DNA of 53,830 nt from Xenorhabdus innexi. GTDB lineage: Bacteria > Pseudomonadota > Gammaproteobacteria > Enterobacterales > Enterobacteriaceae. Where the stretch lies: the NCBI RefSeq assembly GCF_002632485.1, contig NZ_NIBU01000025.1, positions 1-53,830 on the forward strand, read 5' to 3'. The notes under the pieces are model-generated. The model saw nothing but the letters and a program-made list of their open reading frames with translations, was not told where the DNA came from and did no database searches. A program made the position numbers and the translations under genes. Shown here piece after piece: positions 29,701-42,120 of this stretch. Every line of letters starts with the position of its first letter. Within the stretch, counting starts at the first letter, position 1.

Positions 29701-30659
29701 TATTTACCTGCCTTCTCATCACCTGCTTTTTCAGCAAATCGCAATACCGAACTTCTTGCTCTCGGATTGGTTGCCACTTCATCCTCTGAGGGTTTCAGTC
29801 TGCCAACTGCTTTCAGACTACGCCCTCCCAATGCCCTCAATTGTGCTTCAGTAAGCGGCAAACCTGCCGGTACCTTAGGCCCCTGACTATGTTGCTGGAT
29901 AAAGCGTTTCACTATGCGATCTTCCAACGAGTGGAAACTGATGACTGATAATCGCCCTTGTGGTGCTAAAACTTGCAATGCACCGTCCAATGCACGTTCT
30001 ATTTCTTCCAGTTCACTGTTAATGTAGATTCTGATAGCCTGAAAACTGCGTGTCGCAGGATGCTTATGTTTCTCCTTGATTGGACTTGCCTTAGCAATCA
30101 ACTCAGCCAGCTCTCTGGTTCGCGTGATCGGTTCTTCCTGATTGCGGGCAACAATGGCTCTTGCAATACGTTTGGCAAAACGTTCTTCACCAAACGTTTT
30201 CAGTACCCACGCGATATCATCAGCTTCAGCCTTCATCAGCCATTCTGCGGCTGATTGCCCCCGGGTTGTATCCATCCGCATATCCAGCGGCCCGTCACGC
30301 ATAAATGAGAAACCACGTTCAGGATCATCCAGTTGCGGTGAAGAGACCCCTAAATCCAACAGCACACCATCAATCTTTCCAGCCAGACCAGCTTCTTCTA
30401 CATAGGCAGCCAGATCTGAAAATGGCCCATGTGTAATAGAAAAACGCGGATCTGTAATCGCTTTTGATGCTTCAATGGCCTGAGGGTCGCGATCAATTGC
30501 CATCAAACGACCATTCGGCCCTAATTTTGATAAAATCAGGCGAGAGTGCCCCCCTCGCCCGAATGTTCCATCAATATAAATTCCATCTTCTCGGATATTC
30601 AGTCCATTGACCGCTTCATCCAGTAATACACTGGTATGTTTAAAATGACTATTTGCCAT
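29700..30659 (-). CDS. rsmH: 16S rRNA (cytosine1402-N4)-methyltransferase
   Basis: 319 residues, formerly MraW. It methylates C1402 of 16S rRNA, affecting decoding in the P site. SAM motif [34 protein letters not shown]-like segments and the [13 protein letters not shown] signature are present. It starts two bases after mraZ and overlaps ftsL. Confidence 0.98.
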   Translation of the reverse strand: MANSHFKHTSVLLDEAVNGLNIREDGIYIDGTFGRGGHSRLILSKLGPNGRLMAIDRDPQAIEASKAITDPRFSITHGPFSDLAAYVEEAGLAGKIDGVLLDLGVSSPQLDDPERGFSFMRDGPLDMRMDTTRGQSAAEWLMKAEADDIAWVLKTFGEERFAKRIARAIVARNQEEPITRTRELAELIAKASPIKEKHKHPATRSFQAIRIYINSELEEIERALDGALQVLAPQGRLSVISFHSLEDRIVKRFIQQHSQGPKVPAGLPLTEAQLRALGGRSLKAVGRLKPSEDEVATNPRARSSVLRFAEKAGDEKAGK

Positions 30660-30661
30660 GT

Positions 30662-31120
30662 TTATAGTGATAAATCCTGTAGCCTTGCTGATAAAGGTTC
30701 TTGTGTAGATTGTTCAGCAGCGATGTCACTTTGTACTTGCTGATACCAGACCTGCTCATCCCACAATTCAAATTTATTAAATTGCCCAACCAGCATGACC
30801 TCTTTTGTTAGCCCTGCATGCTGACGCAATGTATGGGCTAACAAAAGACGTCCTGCACTGTCCATTTGGCATTCACTGGCGTGTCCTAATAACAAGCGTT
30901 GAACACGACGTTCGGCTGGGTTCATGCTGGATAAGCGAGATAATTTTTCTTCGATGATTTCCCATTCGGGTAATGTATAAAGCAACAGACACGGCTGATG
31001 AAGATCAATTGTACAAACCATTTGACCTTTTGATTCCGTATTCAGCGTTTCCCTATATCGGGCAGGTACTGTAAGTCGCCCTTTAGTATCGAGATTAACC
31101 AGTGTTGCTCCACGAAACAT
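30662..31120 (-). CDS. mraZ: Transcriptional regulator MraZ
   Basis: 152 residues from the ATG at 31120 ([23 protein letters not shown]), the family start; 18 upstream in-frame codons run into the operator and are excluded. MraZ is a double AbrB/SpoVT-fold protein that forms rings and represses the mra promoter by binding direct repeats upstream of its own gene. Both DxxGR repeats are present (DTKGRLTVP and DSAGRLLLA). It is the first gene of the dcw cluster. Confidence 0.98.
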   Translation of the reverse strand: MFRGATLVNLDTKGRLTVPARYRETLNTESKGQMVCTIDLHQPCLLLYTLPEWEIIEEKLSRLSSMNPAERRVQRLLLGHASECQMDSAGRLLLAHTLRQHAGLTKEVMLVGQFNKFELWDEQVWYQQVQSDIAAEQSTQEPLSARLQDLSL

Positions 31121-31148
31121 ACTCAGGTTACCCCTTGATGGCCGAAAT

Positions 31149-31175
31149 CTCCACATTATCCCACAAATCACCACA
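31149..31175 (-). promoter_or_regulatory. MraZ-binding direct repeats
   Basis: On the minus strand TGTGG occurs three times with exact 10-base spacing (complements of CCACA at 31151-31155, 31161-31165 and 31171-31175), reading TGGTG, TGGGA and TGGAG with 5-base gaps. This matches the TGGGN-N5 boxes known to be bound by the MraZ ring. Confidence 0.85.
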
Positions 31176-31181
31176 ATTAAG

Positions 31182-31211
31182 AGTTTACGGATGGTATGAA
31201 AACCTTGTCAA
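31182..31211 (-). promoter_or_regulatory. mra (dcw) promoter
   Basis: On the minus strand TTGACA (complement of 31206-31211, perfect -35) and TAAACT (complement of 31182-31187) are 18 bases apart, placing the start of transcription just at the first MraZ box. Main promoter of the division cluster by analogy with E. coli Pmra. Confidence 0.75.
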
Positions 31212-31769
31212 GCCAGAGCCAGTGTGCTTTAGCTAGATTTACAGAAAGATTTAAGAGAGAAAAAGGAGGATTTTTTAGATTATGCAATATTATTGTTTCA
31301 TAAATTATTGATAAATATCATTAATTAACTATTAGCACCAAGGCCAATCTGAAAAAGATTTTTTAGGACAAATAATTATCACTTAAATTAATTTATGCAA
31401 TCAACATCTCATTATTGCGCAATTGTTAACCAACTGTAATCTATCAATAATCAAAATATATTCAGATTAAAATAGTATAAAAAGTAATAATAAACTGAAA
31501 TAAAGTAGAACAAAAAAACCGTAATCATTTGAATATAAAATAAATAAATAGTCACCTTTCATGAAAGAAATAACTTTTATTTATAATCGGCACATTGAAG
31601 AAAGGAAATCTATTTTTTTACCTACAATAGTCTATTTGCAATTTTTCAGGCAGAGATTTTCGTTCAGAAAAATTTTAGTCAGAATAATCTCAAAATTAAA
31701 TCAACGAACCTATTTAAATGATTTTAGATACACTATATTGCACCCTCATGTTAAATGAGGGTACACAAA
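31212..31769. other. AT-rich intergenic region between cra and mraZ
   Basis: About 560 bases without a convincing gene. A 65-codon frame at 31561-31758 on the plus strand has no ribosome site and no recognisable fold and is not called. A 7-bp hairpin CCCTCAT/ATGAGGG at 31743-31761 lies just beyond the cra stop and may end the cra message, though no T run follows. Confidence 0.5.
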
Positions 31770-32777
31770 TCAGGCTTTCCGGCTCAGGCTTCCCCGACGA
31801 CATAAATGGCGACGCATACGCGTAATCCCCGGTTCAGGCCTCTGTTTTTCATCCAGACTGGCCAATACCAGTGACAAAGCCTGTTCAGCCACATCACGAT
31901 GGCGCTGTGCCACCGATAATACCGGGCACTCAAGGAAATCAAGCAACTCATGATCACCAAATGTTGCAATGACTAACTGTTCAGGTAAACGCCCGCTGCG
32001 TTTCAGGATGGTATCCATCACGCCCTGAAGCAGAGCAAATGAAGTCGTGTAGAGTACCTGAGGCAGAGGGTTCTTTTCCAGCCATGAAGCAAAAACCTCA
32101 GCAGCAGCTTCACGTTCATAGCTGTTCGCATAGAGATAATTCACTTGACGCGGATCATTTTCCCACGCTTCACGGAAACCCTGCTCACGTAAAAAGCTGA
32201 CTGATAATTCAGGCAATGCACCCAAATAAAGCACAGATTCTGAAGGGAACTGACGTAATTCCTGTGCCAGCATTTTCGCATCTTCACGATCGTCCCCGAC
32301 AACGCTGACAAAATGTTCACTGTCCAAGGCGCGATCAAGCGCGATAATAGGCAGGGAACGGTTCGCCCAGCGCTGGTAGAATGGATGCTCAGGAGGAAGC
32401 GCGGTGGAAACAATAATTGCGTCAACTTGACGCTGCAAAAGATGCTCAACGCAACGCATTTCGTTATCTGGCTGATCTTCAGAGCAGGCTATCAAAAGTT
32501 GATACCCACGCTGCCGCGCCTGACGTTCAAGATAGTTGGCAATACGGGTATAGCTTGTATTTTCTAAATCCGGTATCACTAAACCAATAGAACGGGTACG
32601 CCCTGCCCGCAGACCGGCAGCAACAGCATTCGGGTGGTAATTATGTTCTCTCACCACCGCCATCACTTTCTCTACTGTTTTATCGCTGACCCGATACTGC
32701 TTAGCTTTACCATTGATAACATAACTGGCCGTAGTACGTGAAACACCTGCTAAGCGGGCGATCTCATCCAGTTTCAC
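31770..32777 (-). CDS. cra: Catabolite repressor/activator Cra (FruR)
   Basis: 335 residues, a LacI-family regulator. The N-terminus [20 protein letters not shown] is the helix-turn-helix, followed by the hinge with [20 protein letters not shown], and a periplasmic-binding-protein-like domain that senses fructose-1-phosphate or fructose-1,6-bisphosphate. Cra balances glycolysis and gluconeogenesis. The position between mraZ and ilvH is conserved with E. coli. Own promoter expected in the 90-base gap after ilvH. Confidence 0.98.
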   Translation of the reverse strand: MKLDEIARLAGVSRTTASYVINGKAKQYRVSDKTVEKVMAVVREHNYHPNAVAAGLRAGRTRSIGLVIPDLENTSYTRIANYLERQARQRGYQLLIACSEDQPDNEMRCVEHLLQRQVDAIIVSTALPPEHPFYQRWANRSLPIIALDRALDSEHFVSVVGDDREDAKMLAQELRQFPSESVLYLGALPELSVSFLREQGFREAWENDPRQVNYLYANSYEREAAAEVFASWLEKNPLPQVLYTTSFALLQGVMDTILKRSGRLPEQLVIATFGDHELLDFLECPVLSVAQRHRDVAEQALSLVLASLDEKQRPEPGITRMRRHLCRRGSLSRKA

Positions 32778-32801
32778 ATTAACCCCTCAGTAATATGATA
32801 G

Positions 32802-32826
32802 AAAAAGCCCCACGTTACAGTAGGGC
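32802..32826 (-). terminator. Rho-independent terminator of ilvIH
   Basis: On the minus strand GCCCTAC-TGTAAC-GTGGGGC (complement of 32807-32826, one G-T pair) is followed by TTTTTC. It separates the ilvIH operon from cra. Confidence 0.8.
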
Positions 32827-32866
32827 CCGGTAAATATCTGTATATTAACCCGCAGATCGCGAATTT

Positions 32867-33358
32867 TCATCGCATAATTTTCTCTCCGCGAGCAACACCC
32901 ACAATGCCCGATCGCGCAACCTCCACGATCTCTGCAACTTCCCGCACCGCATCAAGAAAGGCATCCAGCTTCTCGCTCGTTCCCACCAACTGAACAGTGT
33001 ACAGTGACGAAGTAACATCCACGATCTGCCCGCGAAAAATATCTGTGCTGCGTTTAATTTCTTCACGCCCGTATCCGCTGGCCTGTAACTTTACCAACAT
33101 GATTTCGCGTTCAACGTGAGCACCGGCAGTTAATTCATTGACCCGCAGAACATCCACCAGCTTATGTAGCTGTTTTTCTATCTGCTCCAGTACCTTCGCA
33201 TCACCTTTAGTTTGGATGGTCATGCGTGATAATGTCGGGTCTTCTGTCGGTGCCACTGTCAGACTTTCAATATTATAACCCCGTTGTGAAAACAGCCCTA
33301 CCACGCGAGACAACGCTCCCGATTCGTTTTCAAGTAATACAGACAAAATCCGGCGCAT
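32867..33358 (-). CDS. ilvH: Acetolactate synthase III regulatory subunit
   Basis: 163 residues from the ATG at 33358 ([21 protein letters not shown]), the E. coli length; an in-frame start 30 bases upstream overlaps ilvI. IlvH has an N-terminal ACT domain that binds valine and a ferredoxin-like C-terminal domain that activates IlvI. The valine-site segment [20 protein letters not shown] is intact, so feedback inhibition is probably kept. Two bases separate it from ilvI. Confidence 0.98.
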   Translation of the reverse strand: MRRILSVLLENESGALSRVVGLFSQRGYNIESLTVAPTEDPTLSRMTIQTKGDAKVLEQIEKQLHKLVDVLRVNELTAGAHVEREIMLVKLQASGYGREEIKRSTDIFRGQIVDVTSSLYTVQLVGTSEKLDAFLDAVREVAEIVEVARSGIVGVARGEKIMR

Positions 33359-33360
33359 GA

Positions 33361-35088
33361 TCAGGTCCTCTCTGTTTTGCTTAACCACATTTCATCCATT
33401 GCTCCTCCACGGATCTGCATTGGATAAACGTGTTCTGTTTCATCAACGGTAACATCAACAAAAACCAGACGCTGGTTTTCTTCCACTTCACGCAAAGCCT
33501 GAGCCAGCTTGCTTTCCAATTCATCATAACTCTGGATGGATACGCCAATGTGACCGTAAGCCTCTGCCAGTCTGACAAAATCGGGCAGTGATTCCATATA
33601 GGACTGAGAGTGGCGACCCGCGTAAATGATATCCTGTATCTGTTTCACCATTCCCAAAAAGCGGTTGTTTAAGTTCAGCACCAAAACCGGTAAGCCATAC
33701 TGCAAAGCAGTAGATAGCTCCTGAATATTCATCTGGATACTGCCATCCCCCGTCACACATATAACTGTCGCAGCCGGATTTGCCAGCTTGACGCCAAGCG
33801 CAGCGGGAAGACCAAAGCCCATCGTTCCCAGACCACCAGAGTTAATCCAGCGTCTTGGCTTATCAAATGGATAATGCAGTGCAGCAAACATCTGATGTTG
33901 CCCGACATCGGATGCAATATATGCATCCCCTTTGGTCAGTCGGTACAGTGCTTCAATCACCGCCTGTGGTTTTATTTTCGGACTGGAACGATCGTAATCA
34001 AGACATTTGCGATTGCGCCACTGTTCAACAGATAGCCACCAGTCTTTTATTGCATCGGGGTCCTGAATACTTTCCGTGGCATCCAGCAGTTCCACCATCT
34101 GACCAAGCACCTGTTTTGCATCGCCAACAATCGGAATATCCGCAGTCACCGTTTTAGAAATGGACGTCGGATCAATATCAATGTGTAAGACCGTTGCATT
34201 CGGGCAATATTTTGCCAGATTATTGGTTGTGCGATCATCAAAACGCACCCCTACGGCAAGAATAATATCTGCATTGTGCATCGCTTTATTGGCTTCAAAC
34301 GTACCATGCATTCCCAGCATTCCCAGATTCTGCTGGTGAGTAGCAGGAAAAGCGCCCAGTCCCATCAACGAACTGGTAACGGGAAGACGAAGAGATTCCG
34401 CCAGTTTCAACAGTTCCGCTGAGCAGTCTGAATTAATTGCACCTCCCCCCACATAAAGCACCGGTTTTTTCGCTTCCTGTAACGCTTTAAGTGCTCGCTT
34501 AATTTGCCCCTTATGCCCCTGAATCGTAGGGTTATAGGAACGCATCTTAATTTTTTCTGGATAAATATAGGGAAATTTCAGTGCCGGATTAACGGTATCT
34601 TTAGGGAAGTCGATAACAACCGGGCCGGGACGGCCACTTGCAGCCAAATAAAAAGCTTTCTTGATGATATTTGGAATATCTTCCGCTTTTTTCACCAGAA
34701 AGCTATGTTTTACGATAGGGCGGGAGATCCCCACCATATCACATTCCTGAAAAGCATCATTACCGATCAGAGAACTGGCCACCTGACCAGACAACACCAC
34801 CATCGGGATTGAATCCATATACGCCGTTGCAATTCCGGTTATCGCGTTGGTTGCTCCTGGCCCTGAAGTGACCAGAACAACCCCCGTTTTCCCTGTTGAA
34901 CGCGTATACCCATCAGCCATATGGACAGCGCCCTGTTCGTGACGAACCAAAATATGCTCTATTCCGCCAATCGTATGCAAGGCATCATAAATATCCAGGA
35001 CTGCCCCTCCCGGATAACCGAATACATGCTCAACGCCCTGATCAATTAACGATCTGACGACCATTTCGGCTCCTGACAACATCTCCAT
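33361..35088 (-). CDS. ilvI: Acetolactate synthase III catalytic subunit, with Trp-to-Ile at the substrate site
   Basis: 575 residues from the ATG at 35088 ([19 protein letters not shown]), preceded by GGAGG. IlvI is a ThDP/FAD enzyme making acetolactate and acetohydroxybutyrate for Val, Leu and Ile synthesis. Catalytic Glu in [16 protein letters not shown] segment and ThDP-Mg motif [17 protein letters not shown] ... NNRF are present. Where E. coli IlvI and other acetohydroxyacid synthases have KQWQ, this protein has KQIQ: Ile484, codon ATA at 33637-33639 on the minus strand. That Trp governs 2-ketobutyrate preference and sulfonylurea binding in characterised enzymes. Otherwise highly similar to E. 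coli. Operon with ilvH. Confidence 0.98.
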   Translation of the reverse strand: MEMLSGAEMVVRSLIDQGVEHVFGYPGGAVLDIYDALHTIGGIEHILVRHEQGAVHMADGYTRSTGKTGVVLVTSGPGATNAITGIATAYMDSIPMVVLSGQVASSLIGNDAFQECDMVGISRPIVKHSFLVKKAEDIPNIIKKAFYLAASGRPGPVVIDFPKDTVNPALKFPYIYPEKIKMRSYNPTIQGHKGQIKRALKALQEAKKPVLYVGGGAINSDCSAELLKLAESLRLPVTSSLMGLGAFPATHQQNLGMLGMHGTFEANKAMHNADIILAVGVRFDDRTTNNLAKYCPNATVLHIDIDPTSISKTVTADIPIVGDAKQVLGQMVELLDATESIQDPDAIKDWWLSVEQWRNRKCLDYDRSSPKIKPQAVIEALYRLTKGDAYIASDVGQHQMFAALHYPFDKPRRWINSGGLGTMGFGLPAALGVKLANPAATVICVTGDGSIQMNIQELSTALQYGLPVLVLNLNNRFLGMVKQIQDIIYAGRHSQSYMESLPDFVRLAEAYGHIGVSIQSYDELESKLAQALREVEENQRLVFVDVTVDETEHVYPMQIRGGAMDEMWLSKTERT

Positions 35089-35365
35089 TGAGTTTGCCTC
35101 CAAGCTCTGTTTGCAAGTTAATGTCAGGACTTCATAAGGCCATCATGAAAAACAACCTTACTTATCCCATTCTTATTTATGCTCAGTGAATATTAGATTA
35201 GCATGCGTGATGACACGCATTTCATTAATACACTAAGCCATTAACATAACGTCAGACACCAAGGTTATCAAACAACAATTCACAGATTGAAAACATTTTC
35301 TTAATAAAAGTGCTTTTTTTGCAAACAGTTAAGCCAAAATAGGGACATTATTATCCAGAGCTGAT

Positions 35366-37168
35366 TCAATCCCGGTACATGGATTCAATTTCATTCTGAT
35401 AATGCTGAGAGATAATCTTACGCCGTAATTTCAGCGTCGGGGTCAATTCACCTTTTTCCATAGAAAAGGCTTCTGGCAACAGAGTAAAGCGTTTTACCTG
35501 ATGGAATTTGGCGATATTTTTTTGTAATTCTTTCAGGCGTTGCTCAAATAATCCGACAACCTGATGATTACGGAGTAATTCCAACCGACTCTGGTAGTGA
35601 AGATTAATCGATTTTGCGTAATCCTCCAGCGCTTCATAGCTTGGAACAATTAACGCAGAAACAAACTGACGGGCATCAGCAATCACAGCAATATGCTCGA
35701 TAAAACGATCCTGACCCAATGTTCCTTCAATTAACTGTGGAGCAATATATTTCCCCGTTGATGTTTTCATTAAATCTTTCAGGCGTTCTGTAATGAACAG
35801 ATTACCTTTCTCATCCAGCCCTCCGGCATCGCCTGTACGCAGCCAGCCATCTTCGGTAAAAGCATGCACGGTTTCTTCCGGACGATTGAAATAGCCTTTC
35901 ATGACGATCGGGCCTCGTACCTGAATTTCACCTGCCGTACTGATACGAACATCCACTCCGGGCAATGGTGTACCTATTGAACCCAGCAAATAATTTTTCT
36001 CTTCCCAGCAGGAAACCGTGGCACAGGTTTCCGTCATCCCATAACCGTATTTGATATTAAGACCAATAGACAGGAAGAAGCGCGTAATGGAATCCTCAAG
36101 GCGCGCTCCGGCAACCGGCAGAAAACGAACCCGACCGCCCAACAGTTGACGGAGTTTATTCAATACCAGACGATCAGCCAATTTTGCGTTACATAAAGAG
36201 AAAGGACTGCCCTTTTCACCGTTTAGCTGACGTAACCAGCGGCGTTCGCCCTGTTTGATTGCCCAATTGAAAATCATTCTGCGCCAGAACGGAGCACGGG
36301 AAACTTTATCAAGAACTGCACTATGTATTTTTTCATACAAACGAGGAACAGAACACATCACTGTCGGACGCACATCAATCATCGCTTCCCGCACAAAATT
36401 TGTGTCAGTCAGATAGACATTCAAGGCACCTGTATGCATGACGTAATAACTCCATGCACGTTCAAAAATATGGGATAACGGCAGAAAACTGAGAGATACA
36501 TCCTGTTGAGTGAGCGTCAATCTCTGATCGTGCAGATAAAGCTGAGCAGCGATATTCTGGTAATCCAGCATGACACCTTTTGGCTCGCCTGTTGTACCGG
36601 AGGTATAAATTAACGTAAAAAGATCATTCAAATCCAGCCCGGCAATACGGCTGTCAAGTTCAGCCTGATACTGTGTTCTGTCAGCCGCAATAAATGCCGA
36701 TAAATACAGTGCCTGTTCACACCCTTTCAAATCGACAGATTCATCAAGAACAACCAGATGATTGAGCTGTGGGCAAAGCGTCAGTAGTGTCAACGCGATA
36801 TCGTACTGCTCCTGTCCGCCCACAAATAAGACCCGCACTCCTGCATCATTGAGAATAAATGCAGCCTGATCACAACTGCTTGTTGCATAAAGCGGTACTG
36901 TGACAGCTCGTAACTGCAAAATAGCCAGATCCGATAATGACCATGCCATTGAGTTATCTGCAAAAATACCGACTTTTTCCTGAACTCCCACCTCAAGTGA
37001 CAACAGAGCTCTGGCAATAGATTTCGTTTGGCTATCAATATCCTGCCAGCTCATTTCAAGCTGCTCTGATGGTGACCATTGGCGAAATACAATCTTTTCA
37101 GGATATTTGCTGACTTGCTGTTGTAATCGTTTGATCAAGTGATAGGAGTGCAGAGAATTTGTTACCAC
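35366..37168 (-). CDS. AMP-dependent long-chain acyl-CoA synthetase (FAA1/ACSL type)
   Basis: 600 residues. The protein activates fatty acids as acyl-adenylates and then thioesters. Adenylation motifs: YTSGTTGEPKGVML (P-loop, about 188-201), the YGMTETCATV motif near 375, LRTGDAGGLDEKGNLFITERLKDLMKTSTGKYI (hinge and A8 region). Length and the ACSL-type linker resemble long-chain synthetases more than FadD, with no signal peptide; probably cytosolic or peripheral membrane. It sits between ilvI and leuO, which are adjacent in E. coli, so it has been inserted or the neighbour lost. Single gene; 277 bases of AT-rich DNA separate it from ilvI. Substrate not predictable. Confidence 0.88.
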   Translation of the reverse strand: MVTNSLHSYHLIKRLQQQVSKYPEKIVFRQWSPSEQLEMSWQDIDSQTKSIARALLSLEVGVQEKVGIFADNSMAWSLSDLAILQLRAVTVPLYATSSCDQAAFILNDAGVRVLFVGGQEQYDIALTLLTLCPQLNHLVVLDESVDLKGCEQALYLSAFIAADRTQYQAELDSRIAGLDLNDLFTLIYTSGTTGEPKGVMLDYQNIAAQLYLHDQRLTLTQQDVSLSFLPLSHIFERAWSYYVMHTGALNVYLTDTNFVREAMIDVRPTVMCSVPRLYEKIHSAVLDKVSRAPFWRRMIFNWAIKQGERRWLRQLNGEKGSPFSLCNAKLADRLVLNKLRQLLGGRVRFLPVAGARLEDSITRFFLSIGLNIKYGYGMTETCATVSCWEEKNYLLGSIGTPLPGVDVRISTAGEIQVRGPIVMKGYFNRPEETVHAFTEDGWLRTGDAGGLDEKGNLFITERLKDLMKTSTGKYIAPQLIEGTLGQDRFIEHIAVIADARQFVSALIVPSYEALEDYAKSINLHYQSRLELLRNHQVVGLFEQRLKELQKNIAKFHQVKRFTLLPEAFSMEKGELTPTLKLRRKIISQHYQNEIESMYRD

Positions 37169-37492
37169 AATATATTCCTGTTCTAAATCTTTGGTTCATC
37201 ACATTCAGCAAGAAAACTGCCTAATTTTCAGCTTACATGTGTTAGCTATTTCCGCGCAGTCTACCCATTCCTGATGAAAGGGGGAAGCGTATTTTTAAGG
37301 TGGTCCTCAGACAAAAGAAGGAGATTTAATAATTAACTATTTTTTGTGATAACTGCGCTCAGGGAGATCAATGCGGGGCTTCAGCCTCTCACCGGAGGCT
37401 GGCCGCCACAATGCAATTCGAAATAGATTAGGAATGCAATTTTAAAAATAACAACAGGTTAAAAAATAACAACAGGAAGATGCGCCGTTTTA
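37169..37492. other. Gap between leuO and acyl-CoA synthetase: hairpin and short direct repeat
   Basis: No gene. A 7-bp inverted repeat CAGCCTC/GAGGCTG lies at 37382-37401, and the 15-mer AAAAATAACAACAGG occurs twice (37444-37458 and 37462-37476), separated by 3 bases, 17 bases before the leuO stop end. The hairpin could end the leuO transcript. Confidence 0.5.
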
Positions 37493-38437
37493 TTACCGTT
37501 CACCAAGGCAACTCAGTAATGATTTCATCCACTGATGTCCTTTATCTCTGTTCATAGAAGCATGCCATATTAAATAGCACGGGCGGGAAACACTGTTATT
37601 GGGTAATGATACGGCCCGGATATTTAACTGGCCGGAATAGTGCTCAACCATCCATTTAGGTGCGATAGCAATCAGGTAAGTCTGAGATACAATGTTAAGA
37701 ACGCTATTTAAATCAGTTCCCTGATATGAGACAGAATCCATTAATTCGTTGTTTTCATAGTAAGGTTTGCTGAATGAGTCTGAATTATCTAATGCTACAA
37801 TTGCATGTCTCTCATCCAGCAATTGCTGCTGACTGATGCAATCATCAATTCTGGGATGGCTTCGAGAAACGGCCAGAACCAATTCATCATCAAATAATGG
37901 AAAATGATGAAAATCAGGATGTTCAAATTGGGTATAACTGATAACAAATTCGATTTCTTGATATTTTAATTTCTTCTCAATATTGTCGTTTATTTGTGTT
38001 TTTATCACTACATCTATATTGGGAGAATGTCTTTTTATTTCACCAACAATTTGAGCTGCTAAACGGATATCAAGTGGACTACAAATAGAAAGGTTAAATG
38101 TTCTTACACTATTATCGGGATCAAACCCCGCACCGGGTAACTCATTATGTACAATCTGAAGTGCCTGCCTGAGAGGCCCGAAAAGCTGTTTTGCCCTCGC
38201 CGTTGGCTGAATACCACGCCCATGCCGCACAAATAATTCATCATCAAACATCGTTTTTAAGCGGGACACTGCGTTACTCACTGCTGGCTGTGACATACCT
38301 AATGCCTGAGCTGCTCGTGTAATATTCTGCATTTGCATCACAGCATCAAAAACAGTAAGTAAATTGAGATCCACACTACGCAATTGAACTTCACATGGTT
38401 CTTTTTTTCCTGTATTTACCAGGTTGCATCCAGCCAT
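37493..38437 (-). CDS. leuO: LysR-family global regulator LeuO
   Basis: 314 residues. After a variable 19-residue head, QLRSVDLNLLTVFDAVMQMQNITRAAQALGMSQPAVSNAVSRL is the LeuO helix-turn-helix, nearly identical to E. coli, and a LysR effector-binding domain follows. LeuO antagonises H-NS silencing and controls many stress, virulence and, in Xenorhabdus/Photorhabdus literature, secondary-metabolite genes. Divergent from leuLAB across about 700 bases of AT-rich DNA, the arrangement seen in E. coli. The first 18 residues (MAGCNLVNTG...) have an alternative start possibility within them. Confidence 0.95.
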   Translation of the reverse strand: MAGCNLVNTGKKEPCEVQLRSVDLNLLTVFDAVMQMQNITRAAQALGMSQPAVSNAVSRLKTMFDDELFVRHGRGIQPTARAKQLFGPLRQALQIVHNELPGAGFDPDNSVRTFNLSICSPLDIRLAAQIVGEIKRHSPNIDVVIKTQINDNIEKKLKYQEIEFVISYTQFEHPDFHHFPLFDDELVLAVSRSHPRIDDCISQQQLLDERHAIVALDNSDSFSKPYYENNELMDSVSYQGTDLNSVLNIVSQTYLIAIAPKWMVEHYSGQLNIRAVSLPNNSVSRPCYLIWHASMNRDKGHQWMKSLLSCLGER

Positions 38438-39060
38438 TATTTAATTTCACTCCACTAAATTTATTGCAGCGATCTTATTATTAAGAAATGAATATCCGCT
38501 GCCTTACCATGCAAATCTCAACATTTTAAAGAGCCATTTCAAATAATAAGATCATTTACCCCAATTAATTAGAATTAAATTGAGACTCTTCCTTGTATAA
38601 AAACAATTATATCTTACTAAAAATCATAAAAAATAAATTATTAATTCACAATTATGACTTAGAATTATCCTTATGAATTTATTTATATAAATTTCTCAGC
38701 AGGATTAAATTGTCATATTAACTATGATTGGTGATCTGCCAATACATAACAGTACAATTTATTCACACAATGAATAAATTGCTTTTATTAATATATTTAT
38801 AATTGATATAATTCTTGATTATTAAGCCAAGAACACCATAGTGAGTATTCATTCTATCCCTGTCTCTTTAATAAACATCTGTGTAACATGACAAATATTA
38901 TATTTATTATCTATTGGAGCCGGATTTTACTTCATATATAGCTATGAAAAATAGATAAAAACATCGCTAAAAATGTAAAAAATAGTCACTCCGGCTACGG
39001 AGAGGTTAAAAAAAAACCTATTAGTGGACATTATTCATTCCCGGCCTAAATCTATCCTGC
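38438..39060. other. AT-rich divergent regulatory region leuO/leuLAB
   Basis: No gene seen in over 600 bases. The DNA is extremely AT-rich with A/T tracts, the type of sequence bound by H-NS and LeuO. In E. coli the same interval carries the leuO promoter and silencer. No specific operator could be assigned. Confidence 0.5.
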
Positions 39061-39089
39061 TTGACAATGTTTTTCAGATGACGTATCAA
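39061..39089 (+). promoter_or_regulatory. leu operon promoter
   Basis: TTGACA (39061-39066, perfect -35) and TATCAA (39084-39089) are 17 bases apart; the transcript would begin near 39096, 48 bases before the leader peptide. Confidence 0.7.
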
Positions 39090-39143
39090 TAATTATATCG
39101 AAACGGTAATACTCAATTAACAGATTCACAAAGGTTGACTTAC

Positions 39144-39215
39144 ATGATTCACAATACTCGTCTACTAAGCCTACTACTAATCGCCTTTAATGTGCGCGGT
39201 ATGCTGGTAGATTGA
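39144..39215 (+). CDS. leuL: leu operon leader peptide
   Basis: 23 codons, ATG at 39144, stop TGA at 39213. Residues 7-12 are LLSLLL, and all five leucines are the rare codon CTA, so translation stalls when charged tRNA-Leu is scarce. A terminator hairpin follows 29 bases after the stop. This is the attenuation device of the leucine operon, as in E. coli where four CTA codons are used. Too short to be found by length alone; recognised from codon content and position. Confidence 0.93.
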   Translation: MIHNTRLLSLLLIAFNVRGMLVD

Positions 39216-39244
39216 ATTAAGAGTTAATCTTTACCAGAGATAAA

Positions 39245-39270
39245 AACCCGCGCCTGACGCGGGTTTTTTT
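39245..39270 (+). terminator. leu attenuator terminator
   Basis: AACCCGCG-CCTGA-CGCGGGTT followed by T residues: an 8-bp GC-rich stem with uridine tract, between leuL and leuA. Part of the attenuation mechanism with leuL. Confidence 0.93.
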
Positions 39271-39335
39271 ATACCTGCCCGGCGCCCTAAAAAACTAAAA
39301 CATGAACATCACAGCCAATTGACGGGAGTACCACT

Positions 39336-42025
<2,690 letters not shown>

Positions 42026-42036
42026 CCCATATAAAA

Positions 42037-42120
42037 TATACCCAATGGATTTCGGGTTGTATCGCAGCGGCAAGCAGGAGGCAAATTCAACAGGAACGAA
42101 TTTGCCCAGCCCAAGGCTGG
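42037..42120. repeat. Interspersed repeat copy with two adjacent hairpins after leuB
   Basis: Starts TATACCCAATGG; bases 42041-42059 (CCCAATGGATTTCGGGTTG) are identical to 47353-47371. Two hairpins follow directly: GGCAAATTC/GAATTTGCC (42080-42106) and CCAGCC/GGCTGG (42106-42120). I recall repeats beginning this way from Xenorhabdus and Photorhabdus intergenic DNA. The hairpins probably also end the leu transcript. Confidence 0.7.

Noticed and set aside
31561-31758. 65-codon plus-strand frame in the cra-mraZ gap
   Set aside because: No ribosome site, biased AT-rich composition and no recognisable fold; probably chance.
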